Positions 46,146-57,288 of a stretch of 64,000 nt of DNA are shown here, in pieces. The position numbers were made by a program, and so were the translations under genes. The stretch spans positions 25,964 to 89,963 of the forward strand of contig JADCGR010000016.1 in the NCBI GenBank assembly GCA_020248905.1, written 5' to 3'. The DNA is from Curvibacter sp. (GTDB taxonomy: Bacteria; Pseudomonadota; Gammaproteobacteria; Burkholderiales; Burkholderiaceae_C). Position 1 is the first letter of the stretch, and the number at the start of each line of letters is the position of its first letter. The notes below the pieces were generated by a model. The model had not been told where the DNA came from. It made no database searches and saw nothing but the letters and a program-made list of their open reading frames with translations.

Positions 46146-46448
46146 ATGGAACTCACTCCCCGCGAAAAAGACAAGCTGCTGATCTTCACCGCCGCCCTGT
46201 TGGCCGAACGGCGTATGGCGCGCGGGCTCAAGCTCAATTACCCTGAGGCGGTGGCCTACATCAGTGCCGTAGTCATGGAAGGCGCGCGCGACGGCAAGAG
46301 TGTGGCCCAGCTCATGAGCGAGGGCCGCGCGGTGCTCACGCGGGCCCAGGTGATGGACGGCGTGCCCGAGATGATCCCCGACATCCAGGTCGAGGCTACC
46401 TTCCCCGACGGCACCAAGCTTGTCACAGTGCATCAACCCATCGCCTGA
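46146..46448 (+). CDS. ureA: Urease subunit gamma
   Basis: [40 protein letters not shown]. Confidence 0.97.
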   Translation: MELTPREKDKLLIFTAALLAERRMARGLKLNYPEAVAYISAVVMEGARDGKSVAQLMSEGRAVLTRAQVMDGVPEMIPDIQVEATFPDGTKLVTVHQPIA

Positions 46449-46458
46449 CCCACACCCC

Positions 46459-46614
46459 ATGCACACGCTGCTGATCTGCCGGTTCCTGCTGTTGAGTGCC
46501 GGCGTCGCCAGGGCCGGCCTGTGCGCCCTGGCCCGCCTGCCGCTGCGCGAAGTCGTGGGGCTGGCCTCGTTCGGCGCGCTGCTCGGCATGCTTTACTGGC
46601 CTCTGCGCAAATAA
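46459..46614 (+). CDS. Small putative membrane protein in the urease operon (51 aa)
   Basis: [51 protein letters not shown] between ureA and ureB. Confidence 0.55.
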   Translation: MHTLLICRFLLLSAGVARAGLCALARLPLREVVGLASFGALLGMLYWPLRK

Positions 46615-46641
46615 GTCACCCCCCTACCCGGAGACCGATCC

Positions 46642-46812
46642 ATGAAGAAACTGTCCGTACGCATCACCGCCCTGGCGGGCCTGCTGCCTGCGCTCGCGTC
46701 CGCCCACGAGGGGCACGGCCTGCCGGGCCTGCACTGGCACGCCACCGACGTGCTGGGCTTCGTCGTCGTGGTCGCGCTGATAGGCGTGGCGATCTGGACC
46801 TCTCGCAAGTGA
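46642..46812 (+). CDS. Small His-containing secreted/membrane peptide in the urease operon (56 aa)
   Basis: Below the ORF-track cutoff; [56 protein letters not shown]: signal peptide, [12 protein letters not shown], one TM. Confidence 0.7.
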   Translation: MKKLSVRITALAGLLPALASAHEGHGLPGLHWHATDVLGFVVVVALIGVAIWTSRK

Positions 46813-46826
46813 GCCGGGGCCGCATC

Positions 46827-47132
46827 ATGATTCCCGGCGAAATGCTGATTGACGATGGCGCGCATCCGCTCAACCCCGAGCGCCGCAACCTGGGCCTGGT
46901 GGTGCGCAACACCAGCGACCGGCCGATCCAGGTCGGCTCGCACTACCACTTCGCCGAAACCAACGCCGCGCTTGACTTTGACCGCAAGGCCGCCCACGGC
47001 ATGCGCTTGAACATCGCCAGTGGCACGGCCGTTCGCTTCGAGCCCGGGCAGCAGCGCACCGTCGAGCTGGTGGACATCGGCGGCGACCGCCAGGCTTACG
47101 GCTTTCGCGGACTCGTGCAAGGGAAACTCTGA
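46827..47132 (+). CDS. ureB: Urease subunit beta
   Basis: [49 protein letters not shown] start at 46809 also possible. Confidence 0.96.
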   Translation: MIPGEMLIDDGAHPLNPERRNLGLVVRNTSDRPIQVGSHYHFAETNAALDFDRKAAHGMRLNIASGTAVRFEPGQQRTVELVDIGGDRQAYGFRGLVQGKL

Positions 47133-47134
47133 TC

Positions 47135-48877
<1,743 letters not shown>

Positions 48878-48885
48878 TCCGCAGC

Positions 48886-49518
48886 ATGCTCACCACCTCC
48901 AAACTCCTGCCTCAGGGCCAGGGCCTCGCGCCTGCCCTCCTCAAACGCGCCGCCACCGTTGAGCTCGACTGGGATGTGCGCCAGAAAAGCCGTTTTGCCG
49001 CGACGGACTCGCAAGGCCGCGAGCTCGGTGTATTCCTGCCGCGCGGCAACGTTGTAAGGGGAGGCGACGTGCTGGTGGCCGAAGATGGCTCGCTTGTCCG
49101 CGTGATTGCTGCGCCGCAGGCCGTGCTGCGCATCACGGCCTGCGCAGAGCATGGTTCAGCTTTCGACCTGATGCGTGCCGCCTATCACCTGGGTAACCGC
49201 CATGTGCCCATTGAGTTGCAGCCCGACCACCTCAAGATCGAGCCCGATCACGTGCTGGCCGACATGCTGCGCGCCATGCACCTGACCGTGGTGGCGCAGC
49301 AGGACAGCTTCGAGCCCGAGGGCGGAGCCTATAGCGCGAGCGGCCATCACCACAGCCATGGGGATGACCTTGGACACGGCCACAGCCATGACGATCCGCA
49401 CGGCTCTGGCCACGCCCGGACGCACGACCACGGCACCGGCCATGTGCACGGCCCGGGCTGCGTGCACGATCACGACCATGGGCACGACCATGGACATGCG
49501 CACCAACGTTCCCACTGA
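48886..49518 (+). CDS. ureE: Urease accessory protein UreE with long His-rich C-terminus
   Basis: Core ...[17 protein letters not shown]...[29 protein letters not shown]; tail [18 protein letters not shown]...[17 protein letters not shown]. Confidence 0.95.
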   Translation: MLTTSKLLPQGQGLAPALLKRAATVELDWDVRQKSRFAATDSQGRELGVFLPRGNVVRGGDVLVAEDGSLVRVIAAPQAVLRITACAEHGSAFDLMRAAYHLGNRHVPIELQPDHLKIEPDHVLADMLRAMHLTVVAQQDSFEPEGGAYSASGHHHSHGDDLGHGHSHDDPHGSGHARTHDHGTGHVHGPGCVHDHDHGHDHGHAHQRSH

Positions 49519-50218
49519 TTTGGGCGGCAAAACGCCGGCGCTCGCGCCATCCAGCCTGCTGCAGCTGCTCTGGCTGGCGTCGCCCGCACTGCCGGTTGGC
49601 AGCTTCTCTTATTCCGAAGGTCTCGAGGCTGCCGTGGATGTGGGCTGCGTGCGCGACGCCGAGACGGCCGCCGAATGGCTCACACAGCAACTGCATCTCA
49701 CCCTCGCGCGCTCTGAGCTTGCCGTGGTCGCGCAGGCTTTGCGCGCCTGGAGCAGCGGCGACGCAGCGCACGTGGAGGCACTCAACCACTGGCTGCTGCA
49801 GACGCGCGAGAGCGCCGAGCTGAGGCTGCAGACCGAGCAGATGGGGCGATCGTTGCGCGAGTGGCTGCGCAAGCTGCCACAGGCAGACACCGCAGCGCTT
49901 GACTTCGCCGCAGGCATCGACCCGAGCTACCCCGTGATGTTTGCACTGGCAGCATCGGGCAGTGGCGCACCAGAACGCGAGGTGTTGCTGGCCTACGCCT
50001 TTGGCTGGGCCGAGAACCTCATGCAGGCCGCCCTCAAGGCCGTACCCCTGGGCCAAACCGCCGGGCAGACCATCCTCGCGCGACTGGCTGACGAGATCCC
50101 GGCAGCCGTGGAACACGCGCTGGCCCTACCCGAGGGCGAACGACAGGCATTCAGCCCCATGCTCGCCATTTTCAGCAGCAAGCATGAGACCCAGTATTCA
50201 AGACTTTTTCGCTCCTGA
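49496..50218 (+). CDS. ureF: Urease accessory protein UreF
   Basis: [30 protein letters not shown]; start chosen at [11 protein letters not shown], overlapping the ureE 3' end. Confidence 0.93.
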   Translation: MRTNVPTDLGGKTPALAPSSLLQLLWLASPALPVGSFSYSEGLEAAVDVGCVRDAETAAEWLTQQLHLTLARSELAVVAQALRAWSSGDAAHVEALNHWLLQTRESAELRLQTEQMGRSLREWLRKLPQADTAALDFAAGIDPSYPVMFALAASGSGAPEREVLLAYAFGWAENLMQAALKAVPLGQTAGQTILARLADEIPAAVEHALALPEGERQAFSPMLAIFSSKHETQYSRLFRS

Positions 50219-50253
50219 TTTGATATCAATTTCCACAGCTGGATGAGCAAACC

Positions 50254-50904
50254 ATGAACGCACCTGCCCTGCATCACATTCCCGAGCGCAGCAAGCCCCT
50301 GCCGCCCCTGCGCGTGGGCGTAGGCGGCCCCGTGGGCTCGGGCAAGACCACGCTGCTGGAGATGCTTTGCAAGGCCATGCGCGACAAGTACGATCTGGTG
50401 GCAATAACGAATGACATCTACACCAAGGAAGACCAGCGCCTGCTCACGGTCAGCGGTGCGCTGCCGGCCGAGCGCATCATGGGCGTCGAGACGGGAGGCT
50501 GCCCGCACACCGCCATCCGCGAGGACTGCTCCATCAACCTCGAGGCCATCGACCGCATGCTCAAGGAGTTCCCGAACGCCGACGTCGTGTTTGTGGAATC
50601 CGGCGGCGACAACCTGGCCGCGACCTTCAGCCCCGAGCTGAGCGACCTGACCCTCTACGTGATCGACGTAGCCGCCGGCGAGAAGATCCCGCGCAAGGGT
50701 GGCCCCGGCATCACCAAAAGTGATCTCTTCGTCATCAACAAGACCGATCTTGCACCCCATGTGGGCGCCAACCTGGAGGTGATGAAAGCCGACACCGAAC
50801 GTATGCGTGGGCCCAAGCCTTTTGTAATGACCAATCTAAAGACGCTGGCAGGTGTGGACGCGGTGGTGAGCTTCATCGAGACGCGCGGGCTGCTTCGGGG
50901 CTGA
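50254..50904 (+). CDS. ureG: Urease accessory GTPase UreG
   Basis: [62 protein letters not shown]. Confidence 0.98.
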   Translation: MNAPALHHIPERSKPLPPLRVGVGGPVGSGKTTLLEMLCKAMRDKYDLVAITNDIYTKEDQRLLTVSGALPAERIMGVETGGCPHTAIREDCSINLEAIDRMLKEFPNADVVFVESGGDNLAATFSPELSDLTLYVIDVAAGEKIPRKGGPGITKSDLFVINKTDLAPHVGANLEVMKADTERMRGPKPFVMTNLKTLAGVDAVVSFIETRGLLRG

Positions 50905-51000
50905 CGACCGCCCGACCCTCGCACAAGGAATGCTGCGGTCAGGTGTCGCTGCCAAGTAAGACCGACATGGACACTTTGCGAAAGAGGCTTCGTTGAGTCC

Positions 51001-51288
51001 ATGGGCATCACTGTCTCGGAGATCACACCATTCATGGCGCCGATGGATCAGTTGAAGGCAGTTCCGATCAAGGAGGTGCGCCCGGCCCGGGCCGGCGATA
51101 GCATCATCACGCTGCGTGCTCGCGGACGTGCGCACGCCCTGGTGCCGGGGTCGGACGCGCGGGGCCGGCAGGCGCTTGCAGGCATCTTCGCCGCATCACA
51201 GATCGCGCGCCGGCTGGGCGTGCCGATCCAGACCCAAGAAGTGGCTCGCACCTTCGCCGAAATTGAGGCCGCACTCGCGGGCCGCTGA
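51001..51288 (+). CDS. Hypothetical protein (95 aa)
   Basis: Open frame MGITVSEITPFMAPMDQLKAVPIKEVRPARAGDSIITLRARGRAHALVPGSDARGRQALAGIF...; no family recognised with certainty. Confidence 0.4.
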   Translation: MGITVSEITPFMAPMDQLKAVPIKEVRPARAGDSIITLRARGRAHALVPGSDARGRQALAGIFAASQIARRLGVPIQTQEVARTFAEIEAALAGR

Positions 51289-51318
51289 GCGGACACAGTC
51301 CGGGCCAAACGGCCCAGC

Positions 51319-51729
51319 TAGGGCGCGAGCGAAGGCCGGGCTCAAGCGCTCCGGCGCAGCCATCGCGTTGCCGTGCGCGCGCCGGTACAGACGGGCTGCG
51401 CGCTCGCGCGGCTTCTGCGCGGCATGGACATCGCAAACCTCCAGCTGGTCGGCCTCGAAGGCGACAAAAGCGTCGCTTTTCTGGGTGAACCCCCCGGCTG
51501 CCGCCTCGGACAGCCGCACGTGGTCGGGCGCCTCGCCCAGCATGGACTCGGAGAGTTTGAGATAGAAGGCGGCCGCCTCCCGGGCTAGCTGCAAATCCTC
51601 CTCCTGCACCTGGCCCTGGGTGGGCAGCTCATCGGCGATTCGCTGCACAACCAGATGGCGCGGCGAGCACGCTGTGAGAAGCGCCAGGGCGATCAGCGCC
51701 GACAGCAGGGCACAGAGTCGCAACAAGAC
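51319..51729 (-). pseudogene. TatT (TRAP-T associated) family fragment, apparently truncated at the C-terminus
   Basis: LTACSPRHLVVQRIADELPTQGQVQEEDLQLAREAAAFYLKLSESMLGEAPDHVRLSEAAAGGFTQ...AFVAFEADQLE resembles the TatT N-terminal half; remainder does not. Confidence 0.5.
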
Positions 51730-51928
51730 GCGCGCATCCGGTAGCAGGAAGCGGATGGTATTTTCACGGGGGACTCGGATGGGCTCGGCCGGGAGCGGCG
51801 TCAGGCGCTGCACCCAGCCGAACACAAGCGCTGCGTCTGAACGCACGGACACCGCTGGCATACGACTGCACTGTAGGGCTGCCTTGTGAAAATTCGCTGA
51901 CACGAGTCGGCCGGTATCAGGAACGCCC

Positions 51929-53143
51929 TCAGCTGCTGCGGGCGTAACGTGCCAACAGCTCTGTCCGTCGACGCGGATCGATGTTCACCCTCGCCAGGTC
52001 GCCCTGAACATGGGGCAAGGCGAGCAGGCGCGGGTTCATGACCCGGAACCACAGCGGCGGAATGTAGGCTAGCGGAAACATGCCAAAGTAGCCGCTGGGC
52101 AGCTGCGGCAGGTCCGGAAAGTGTCGCAGCGACTGGTAACGGCGCGAAGGATGGGCATGGTGATCAGAATGGCGCTGCAAGTGAAAGAGCGCGAGATTGG
52201 TCACGAGGTGGTTGGTATTCCATGAATGGTGGGGCTGCGGCGCTTCATAGTGGCCACTGGGCAGGCGCGAGCGCAGCAGGCCGTAGTGCTCGACGTAGTT
52301 GGCCGAGGTCAGCTGCCACCAGGCCACGACGTTGTGCACGGCCAGAAAGGGCAGCATGACCCAGCCAAAGGCCGCGATCAGGCCGACCTGCAGGGCGGCT
52401 GTGACGGCGTAGGACTGCAGCAGCGTGTTACGCACACTCCAGACCCGGCGCTGCTCCTTTTGCAGGCGCTGGCGCTCAAGCTGCCAGGCGCGGCGTATCC
52501 CGCCAGGCAGTTCGCGCAGGGCGAAGCGGTAGATGTTCTCCCCCATGCGAGAGCTGGCGTGGTCTTCGGGGGTGGACACCCAGCGGTGGTGTCCGCGACC
52601 GTGCTCGACGGTGAAGTGTCCGTAGGCGGGAACGGCGAGCACCAGACGCGCCAGCCACTGCTCCACGCGGGTGTGCTTGTGCCCGAGTTCATGGCCGGTG
52701 TTGATGCCCAGGCCCGAGCCAGTACCCGCCACATAGACGAGCATGAGCACGGCCCACCACGAGAGTTCCTGGGTTCCAACCCACCAGGCACAGGCGACCA
52801 GCGCCACGAAATGCAGAGGCACGGTGAGCCAAGTCAGCCAGCGGTAGTAACGGTCCTCCTCCAGCTGGGGCACCACGGCCTCGGGCGGGTTGTCCCGGTC
52901 CTCGCCGATGACGAAATCCAGCAGGGGCATCAACCCGTAGCTGATGAGCAGGGGCAGGCCGAGCGCGATCTGCTCGCCGGTGCAGGCATGCAGCGCGATG
53001 CCCGTGAGGGGCAACAGGGGATAGACCACCGAGAGCAGCCACCACCAGCGCTTGCGGTCGCGGTACTGCACCCGGCCCACCTGCGGCTCTTCGGCGACGT
53101 ACACCCTGGTCATGCTCTGCTTTCCAGCGTTGATGCCGACCAT
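51929..53143 (-). CDS. alkB: Alkane 1-monooxygenase
   Basis: HELGHKHT, EHGRGHHRWVSTPEDHASSRMGE, NYVEHYGLLR, LQRHSDHHAHPSRRYQSLR. Confidence 0.95.
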   Translation of the reverse strand: MVGINAGKQSMTRVYVAEEPQVGRVQYRDRKRWWWLLSVVYPLLPLTGIALHACTGEQIALGLPLLISYGLMPLLDFVIGEDRDNPPEAVVPQLEEDRYYRWLTWLTVPLHFVALVACAWWVGTQELSWWAVLMLVYVAGTGSGLGINTGHELGHKHTRVEQWLARLVLAVPAYGHFTVEHGRGHHRWVSTPEDHASSRMGENIYRFALRELPGGIRRAWQLERQRLQKEQRRVWSVRNTLLQSYAVTAALQVGLIAAFGWVMLPFLAVHNVVAWWQLTSANYVEHYGLLRSRLPSGHYEAPQPHHSWNTNHLVTNLALFHLQRHSDHHAHPSRRYQSLRHFPDLPQLPSGYFGMFPLAYIPPLWFRVMNPRLLALPHVQGDLARVNIDPRRRTELLARYARSS

Positions 53144-53198
53144 TATGGAGGGTGAATACGGAGGGCGAACCCGGACGGTTCAACCGTGGGCGACCTTC

Positions 53199-53678
53199 TC
53201 AGTGATGGTGACCGTGCGCCCCGTGCACATGCCCGTGGGCGATCTCTTCGGCCAAGGCGGTACGCACATCAAGCACGGTCAGATCGATCCTGAGGGCCCG
53301 GCCAGCGAGGGGATGGTTGCCGTCGAGGTGCACCTCAGGGCCCTTGATCTTCTTGACCGTGAAGACGTGGGCATGCCCGTCCTCCCCCCGCCCTTCAAGC
53401 TGGCCTCCCACCTTGACGCCCGGTGGGAACTGGATTTTTGGAATGATCTGCACCAGCCGCTCATCGCGCTCGCCGAAGGCCTCAGTGGGCTGCAGTTCCA
53501 GACGGGTCTGGTAGCCCTGCTCCTGCCCCTCGAGCGCCTCCTCCACGCGGGCAAACGTATTGCCGTAGCCGCCATGCAGGTAGGCGGTGGGCTCCTGGCC
53601 GTCTTCAAGCAGCTTGCCGGTGGCAAGATCGGTGATGCGGTAGCGGATGGTGACGGCGGTGTCCTTGGCGATCTTCAT
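53199..53678 (-). CDS. slyD: FKBP-type peptidyl-prolyl isomerase (SlyD-like)
   Basis: VTIRYRITDLATGKLLEDG, ...VHLDGNHPLAGRALRIDLTVLDVR; His-rich C-terminus GHVHGAHGHHH. Confidence 0.9.
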   Translation of the reverse strand: MKIAKDTAVTIRYRITDLATGKLLEDGQEPTAYLHGGYGNTFARVEEALEGQEQGYQTRLELQPTEAFGERDERLVQIIPKIQFPPGVKVGGQLEGRGEDGHAHVFTVKKIKGPEVHLDGNHPLAGRALRIDLTVLDVRTALAEEIAHGHVHGAHGHHH

Positions 53679-53749
53679 GGTTTGGGGCTGACTGCTGCAG
53701 CAGCCGGGCAGAAGTGAAATAATCTGCCATTGTCCCAGAGGAGACCATT

Positions 53750-54070
53750 ATGAGCGACACCCAGCAACGCATCGACGATCTCGTTAGGAACAACGAGGTT
53801 CTGCTTTTCATGAAGGGCAGCGCGAGCTTCCCGATGTGCGGCTTCTCGGGCCGTGCGATCCAGATCCTCAAGGCCAGTGGCGTGGACCCGAAGAACGTGA
53901 AGACGGTCAACGTGCTTGAGGATGACGCCATCCGTCAGGGCATCAAGGACTACAGCAACTGGCCGACCATCCCCCAGCTTTACGTCAAGGGCGAATTCAT
54001 CGGCGGCTCGGACATCATGATGGAAATGTACGAGAACGGCGAGCTGCAGAAGGTGCTGGGTACGGCCTGA
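53750..54070 (+). CDS. grxD: Grx4 family monothiol glutaredoxin
   Basis: NNEVLLFMKGSASFPMCGFSGRAIQIL, CGFS active site, WPTIPQLYVKGEFIGGSDIMMEM. Confidence 0.95.
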   Translation: MSDTQQRIDDLVRNNEVLLFMKGSASFPMCGFSGRAIQILKASGVDPKNVKTVNVLEDDAIRQGIKDYSNWPTIPQLYVKGEFIGGSDIMMEMYENGELQKVLGTA

Positions 54071-54090
54071 AGCGCTACGCTCTGCCTGAG

Positions 54091-54123
54091 CCGCCGCCAG
54101 CCATGTGCTGCCGGCGGTTTTTT
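54091..54123 (+). terminator. Rho-independent terminator downstream of grxD
   Basis: CCGCCGCCAGCcatgtGCTGCCGGCGG followed by TTTTTT. Confidence 0.75.
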
Positions 54124-54266
54124 AACGTCCGCAGCGAGTCTATTGAGCAAGCAAAGTGAGAAAAAGACGACAGTCTTCGGCCTGTTCGCGCCCTCTGCAT
54201 CTTGAGCGCGGGCACGGCTTGTGCTTGAATTATTTCAGCCAAGTGCCCCTTAGCGAGGAGAGAAAG

Positions 54267-55262
54267 ATGGAATCGCATCCCCTGGTGCCCCAAGGACAAG
54301 CCTTCAGGTTGCCGATCGCGCGTATGCGTAGCGTCTTCCAGTCTGACGAAGTGGAGCGCAAGCTGGCCAAGCTGCCGGAGAAGGATCATGAAAACTTGCG
54401 CGGCACCTACGAGCGCATGCTTGAGCGTGGCCCCGAACGCTTCCAGGTCAAGCCCTCGGGCATCCCTGACATGAGCGCGCTTTACGAGGATCTTCCCAAC
54501 TTCACCGAGGTGCTGGACGACGTGAAACGCCATGTCGCGCTAAGCCAAGACAGTCGTGACGGGCTGGAGCTCACCCCCATGCTGCTGCTGGGCGCCCCTG
54601 GTATTGGCAAGACCCACTTCGCGCGCCAGTTGGCGGCGCTGCTGGGCACAGGGATGAGCCTGGTGCCCATGAGCTCGATGACGGCGGGCTGGCTGCTGTC
54701 CGGCGCGTCCTCACAATGGAAGGGCTCCCGGCCGGGCAAGGTGTTTGAGGCACTGGTCGACGGGCAGTATGCGAACCCCGTGCTGGTGATTGACGAGATC
54801 GACAAGGCCAGCCGCGACGCCCAGTACGACCCTCTGGGTGCCCTCTACAGTCTGCTGGAGCACGATACAGCGCACACGTTCGTGGATGAATTCGCGGAGG
54901 TCGCGATCGACGCGAGCCAGGTGATCTGGATTACCACCGCGAACGATGGGCGATCAATTCCTGATCCCATCCTCAACCGTATGAACGTCTTTGAGGTGCC
55001 CGCGCCCACTCGCGAGCAGGCCCGCGCGATCGCCCTGCGGCTTTATCAGAGCATACGCGGCGAGCACGGCTGGGGAGAACGTTTCGCCCCCGAACCCGGC
55101 TTAGATCTGCTGGACGGACTCGCCGAACTGGCACCACGCGAGATGCGGCGTGCACTGATGACGGGCTTTGGCAACGCACGCCTCGCGGGCCGCGATACCC
55201 TGGAGCCTGGCGATCTGCCACGTGCCGGCTCGGGCAAGACCCGCGTGGGGTTTATCCAATAA
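54267..55262 (+). CDS. Lon-like AAA+ ATPase lacking the Lon N-domain and protease domain
   Basis: LLLGAPGIGKTHFARQLAALLG (Walker A), PVLVIDEIDKASRDAQYDPLGALYSLLE (Walker B), ILNRMNVFEV. Confidence 0.9.
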   Translation: MESHPLVPQGQAFRLPIARMRSVFQSDEVERKLAKLPEKDHENLRGTYERMLERGPERFQVKPSGIPDMSALYEDLPNFTEVLDDVKRHVALSQDSRDGLELTPMLLLGAPGIGKTHFARQLAALLGTGMSLVPMSSMTAGWLLSGASSQWKGSRPGKVFEALVDGQYANPVLVIDEIDKASRDAQYDPLGALYSLLEHDTAHTFVDEFAEVAIDASQVIWITTANDGRSIPDPILNRMNVFEVPAPTREQARAIALRLYQSIRGEHGWGERFAPEPGLDLLDGLAELAPREMRRALMTGFGNARLAGRDTLEPGDLPRAGSGKTRVGFIQ

Positions 55263-55323
55263 GGGGACCTGCCAGCGCAGGTCCGGTCGCTAAACTGGGC
55301 CTCTTTCCCCAGCACCCACGGCC

Positions 55324-56649
55324 ATGAGCCTCACGCAAAGTCTTTTCGTCATTGCACTCCTGATTGGTGCCAGCGCCTTCTTTTCGCTGGCAGAGATGTC
55401 GCTGGCCGCATCGCGCCGCCTGCGTCTGCGTCAAATGACCGACGAGGGCGATGCGCGCGCGGAGGCGGTGCTGCGTACCCAGGAGCAGCCGGGCAACTAT
55501 TTCTCCGTGGTGCAGATCGGGCAGAACGGGGTGGCGATCCTCGGTGGCATTGTGGGCGAGGGCGCTTTCAGCCCGATGCTTAGCCGCTTGCTGCAGGGCG
55601 TGCTGCCATTGGCGGCTGCCGAAACTGCAGGGTTCTTGTTGTCGTTCGCCCTGGTGACTTCACTCTTCATCGTCTTCTCCGATCTGTTCCCCAAGCGTCT
55701 GGCCATGGCCGAGCCCGAGCGCCTGGCCCTGCGTCTGCACGGCTCCATGCGCCTGTGCATGCGCGTGTTCAAGCCTGTGGTCTGGTTTTACAGCCGTGTC
55801 ACAGATGGCCTGTTCCGACTGCTGGGCCTGTCGTCGCAGCGCGACGACCGCGTGACCCACGACGACATCCTGGCACTGGCCGAAGCCGGGGCACAGGCAG
55901 GCGTGTTGGCCCCGAGCGAGCAGCAGGTGATTGCAAATGTCTTTGAACTCGATACCCGCACAGTGGGCAGCGCAATGACGACGCGCGATCGCATCGCCTG
56001 GTTTGACCGGCATGACAGCGACGCGGTTGTGCGCGCGCGAATTGCCGCCGAGCCCTTTTCGACCTACCCGGTGTGTGACGGCAGCATCGACCGCGTGCTA
56101 GGCTATGTGGACGCCAAGGATCTTTTCCAGCGGGTCATGAATAATCAGCCCATCCGACTGGATGACCCGGCCCTGCTGCACAAGGCCGTCGTGGTACCCG
56201 ACCGGCTGACACTGGCGGAGGTGCTGGCGCAGTTCCGGCAGGCCCATGAGGACTTTGCACTTATTGTCAACGAGTACAGCCTGGTGGTGGGCGTGGTGAC
56301 GCTGAACGATGTCATGAGCACGGTGATGGGCGACCTCGTGGCACCAGCCGATGAGGAGCTGATCGTGCAGCGCGAAGAGGGCTCATGGCTGATCGACGGC
56401 ATCACGCCCATGGCGGACGTGGAGCGAGCACTGGGCCTGGAGCGGCTGCCACAGCCCGAGGACTACGAGACCCTGGCAGGCTTTCTGATGGTGATGTTGC
56501 GCCGGGTCCCCCGTCGGACGGACCGCGTGCTCTGGGGTGGCTACAGTTTCGAAGTCATGGACGTGGACAGCTACCGTATCGACCAGGTGATGGTCACGCG
56601 CCAGAGCAGATCGACGGAAGATCTCAGCGCTGCGGCTCGAGCGCTGTGA
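55324..56649 (+). CDS. CNNM/hemolysin family membrane protein with CBS and CorC/HlyC domains
   Basis: ASAFFSLAEMSLAASRRLRLRQM, VFELDTRTVGSAMTTRDRIAWF (CBS), VVGVVTLNDVMSTVMGD. Confidence 0.92.
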   Translation: MSLTQSLFVIALLIGASAFFSLAEMSLAASRRLRLRQMTDEGDARAEAVLRTQEQPGNYFSVVQIGQNGVAILGGIVGEGAFSPMLSRLLQGVLPLAAAETAGFLLSFALVTSLFIVFSDLFPKRLAMAEPERLALRLHGSMRLCMRVFKPVVWFYSRVTDGLFRLLGLSSQRDDRVTHDDILALAEAGAQAGVLAPSEQQVIANVFELDTRTVGSAMTTRDRIAWFDRHDSDAVVRARIAAEPFSTYPVCDGSIDRVLGYVDAKDLFQRVMNNQPIRLDDPALLHKAVVVPDRLTLAEVLAQFRQAHEDFALIVNEYSLVVGVVTLNDVMSTVMGDLVAPADEELIVQREEGSWLIDGITPMADVERALGLERLPQPEDYETLAGFLMVMLRRVPRRTDRVLWGGYSFEVMDVDSYRIDQVMVTRQSRSTEDLSAAARAL

Positions 56650-57286
56650 CTGCCGGCACGTCGCGGTATGCCCAGTTGCGCTGGGCCGCCAGCACGGCGT
56701 TCGGATATTGCGGCTTGCCGCGCGAGCCGTTGTAACGACCCAGCGCCAGAAACAGGTCGCCTCGCTCACGGTCGAGGTAGTGCCTCAGGATCACGCAGCC
56801 GAAACGCAGGTTGGTCTGTATGTGAAACAGGCTGCTGGCGTCCCCGTCACCGATCAGGCGCGACCAGAAGGGCATGACCTGCATGTAGCCACGTGCACCC
56901 ACACGCGAGATGGCGAACTTGCGGAAATTGCTTTCGACCTGGATCAAGCCCAATGCCAGGGACGGATCCAGGCCGGCGCGCTTGCTCTCGTACCAGATGG
57001 TCTGCAGCAGCTCGCGCCGCGCACGCCATTCGTGGATTCGCGGCTGCAAGCGCTCGCTCATCGCACCCAGCCAGCGCAGATAGGCCAGTCGGGCCTCCGT
57101 ATCCGCGAAAACAGGCACGGGCGGCGCGCTGCTGGCGATTGCGGCGCTGAGTGCGGTACGCACCGAATCGGACAGCGGTTCCTCCAGCTGTGCGCCAGCG
57201 TGTGCGCGGGACCAGCCCAGCAGGCCCGCTGCTGCGAACAAGGCCCGCAGGAGCGCGCGCCGCCGCTGCAGGATTGCAGCGGTCAT
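56624..57286 (-). CDS. Lytic transglycosylase domain protein
   Basis: WYESKRAGLDPSLALGLIQVESNFRKFAISRVGARGYMQVMPFW. Confidence 0.93.
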   Translation of the reverse strand: MTAAILQRRRALLRALFAAAGLLGWSRAHAGAQLEEPLSDSVRTALSAAIASSAPPVPVFADTEARLAYLRWLGAMSERLQPRIHEWRARRELLQTIWYESKRAGLDPSLALGLIQVESNFRKFAISRVGARGYMQVMPFWSRLIGDGDASSLFHIQTNLRFGCVILRHYLDRERGDLFLALGRYNGSRGKPQYPNAVLAAQRNWAYRDVPAVTALEPQR

Positions 57287-57288
57287 GG

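Noticed and set aside
45256-46182. 308-aa ORF annotated as a single protein
   Set aside because: Composite of frameshifted NorD-like remnant and the ureA leader; not a plausible intact protein
49340-49515. Degenerate CAT/CAC-rich tandem repeat as a possible regulatory repeat
   Set aside because: Explained by the His-rich UreE C-terminus
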